DNA of 6,577 nt from Dehalococcoidales bacterium. Its GTDB lineage: Bacteria; Chloroflexota; Dehalococcoidia; Dehalococcoidales; UBA5627. The stretch spans positions 1 through 6,577 of the forward strand of contig JAAYNN010000055.1 of NCBI GenBank assembly GCA_012520835.1. Direction: 5' to 3'. The stretch's first letter is position 1, and the number at the start of each line of letters is the position of its first letter. Positions 6,076 to 6,577 of this stretch are shown here, piece by piece. Position numbers and translations under genes: made by a program. The notes beneath the pieces were generated by a model. It made no database searches, was not told where the DNA came from, and saw only the letters and a list, made by a program, of their open reading frames with translations.

Positions 6076-6242
6076 TTGCGTTAGAGGCAGGTCTACCGGC
6101 TTTTCAGGTCATCCTACCGGCGGCGCCTTCCCGGGTTTCAACCCAGTGGCATATTGCCGCTTTCGTCGCTGATTACGGTTGCGGGGACAGTGGCGGACTC
6201 GCACCGCCTTCCCTGTTAGGCTTATCAGCACCCCTGACGCAA
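6076..6242 (-). promoter_or_regulatory. Cobalamin (B12) riboswitch aptamer
   Basis: The aptamer senses adenosylcobalamin or a related corrinoid in the nascent leader. Conserved blocks are in the expected order on the minus strand: closing stem TTGCGT (6242-6237) with ACGCAA (6081-6076); GCCTAACAGGGAAGGCGGTG (6220-6201); AGTCCGCCACTGTCCCCGC (6198-6180); ATGCCACTGGGT (6152-6141); GGATGACCTGAA (6114-6103); and the B12 box GCCGGTAGACCTGCC (6100-6086). With the terminator at 6021-5981, ligand binding should favour termination. Expression of the four downstream genes would then fall when cobalamin is plentiful. Confidence 0.97.
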
Positions 6243-6273
6243 CTGATTTTAAAAGGAACTTTTTCTTATCCAG

Positions 6274-6303
6274 AATATACACTTAGACAAGCAGGGTTGT
6301 CAA
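6274..6303 (-). promoter_or_regulatory. Sigma70-type promoter of the riboswitch operon
   Basis: A perfect TTGACA (6303-6298) and TATATT (6279-6274) are separated by 18 nt on the minus strand. Initiation is expected near 6267, about 25 nt before the aptamer closing stem. That gives a leader of roughly 300 nt to the first start codon. Confidence 0.8.
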
Positions 6304-6402
6304 CAATCAATGGGATTTGACTTTCTGTATTAATGTCTGTTTTATTCCCTCTTGGCAACTTATTACTGTATTTACTGTTCATATGATGATTTCCGCCCGG
6401 TT

Positions 6403-6456
6403 GCCCCTTCGACACAATCAGGATGACAGTTAATTGTATTTGTCATGCCGAAGTCA
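6403..6456. repeat. Palindromic REP-like intergenic repeat
   Basis: CCCCTTCGACA (6404-6414) followed by ATCAGGATGACAG (6417-6429) resembles the widespread interspersed element CCCTTCGACA...CTCAGGATGACA. ATGACA (6423-6428) pairs with TGTCAT (6441-6446). On the minus strand TCATG and CATGA around 6456-6440 make another small hairpin. It lies between the ubiE-like stop and the operon promoter. Identification rests on recall of the consensus, and copies elsewhere in the genome cannot be seen here. Confidence 0.4.
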
Positions 6457-6469
6457 TGATGAAGAACTT

Positions 6470-6577
6470 CTATTTCACCGCCATGTGAATGGCCGCCGCC
6501 CCGAAGAAGAGCCGTTTGAAGGTGACCCTGGAGAAGCCGGATTTTAAAAGCAAATCGCGCAATTGCTCCGCCCCGTA
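6470..6577 (-). CDS. ubiE: C-terminal end of a UbiE/MenG-type quinone-biosynthesis methyltransferase (5' part outside window)
   Basis: The open frame enters from the right edge and ends at TAG 6472-6470, giving 35 residues. The segment LLLKSGFSRVTF, then RLFFGAAAIHMAVK at the C-terminus, matches the end of UbiE/MenG SAM-dependent methyltransferases. In that family a final helix with AGF is followed by a strand ending in a GxxAIHxxxK-like tail. The enzyme would methylate demethylmenaquinone, or a related quinone precursor, at the membrane. SAM-binding motifs are not visible because they lie upstream. Other small class I methyltransferases end similarly, so the exact substrate is uncertain. It shares orientation with the operon but is separated by a repeat and a strong promoter. 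Confidence 0.62.
   Translation of the reverse strand, partial: YGAEQLRDLLLKSGFSRVTFKRLFFGAAAIHMAVK

Noticed and set aside
5894..6172. Plus-strand frame across the riboswitch and terminator
   Set aside because: It covers the conserved cobalamin aptamer and hairpin in antisense; the RNA explanation is far stronger.
1..6577. CRISPR arrays, tRNA genes, insertion sequences
   Set aside because: No regularly spaced direct repeats, no cloverleaf with the T-loop consensus, and no transposase or terminal inverted repeats with target duplications were found by reading.

Overview
This window (about 45-50% GC by eye) looks like a chromosomal segment of an anaerobic bacterium that lives with variable vitamin B12 supply. 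It carries an oxygen-sensitive class III ribonucleotide reductase, and an operon led by a cobalamin riboswitch. A Dehalococcoidia-like or other Chloroflexota host, or a clostridial one, would fit, but nothing here fixes the taxon. All recognised protein genes are on the minus strand, so the biological order runs from high to low coordinates.

Layout in transcription order (minus strand): (1) the last 35 codons of a ubiE/menG-type methyltransferase (6577-6470); (2) an intergenic stretch with a palindromic, REP-like repeat (about 6403-6456) and a strong sigma70-type promoter (TTGACA / TATATT, 6303-6274); (3) a cobalamin riboswitch (6242-6076) followed by an intrinsic terminator (6021-5981) just before the first Shine-Dalgarno, i.e. 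a transcription-attenuation leader; (4) a four-gene operon: a stand-alone MetE N-terminal-type barrel (5959-4961), a MetE C-terminal-type catalytic barrel (4974-3976, 14-bp overlap), nrdD (3954-1732) and nrdG (1838-1146); (5) pheA, encoding prephenate dehydratase, with its own predicted promoter and running off the left edge (475-1).

The operon has a clear logic. Methionine synthase and ribonucleotide reductase are the two housekeeping reactions with both B12-dependent forms (MetH, NrdJ) and B12-independent forms (MetE, NrdAB/NrdDG). Here B12-independent forms of both appear to share one B12-sensing leader, so they should be made when cobalamin is scarce. The methionine synthase is unusual in being two separate 332-residue proteins. 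The first lacks most zinc ligands and resembles the N-terminal half of canonical MetE. The second has the full His-x-Cys / Glu / Cys zinc set.

The main unexplained element is on the plus strand between nrdG and pheA: a consensus-like promoter (781-808), about 330 nt rich in potential stems, and a strong intrinsic terminator (1117-1147) ending at the nrdG stop codon. No good reading frame fills it and I do not recognise its class, so it is a candidate independent structured RNA. A second oddity is the 107-bp nrdD/nrdG overlap, which comes from a 45-residue NrdD tail beyond the usual end of the family. A one-base change in a T/A run would remove it.
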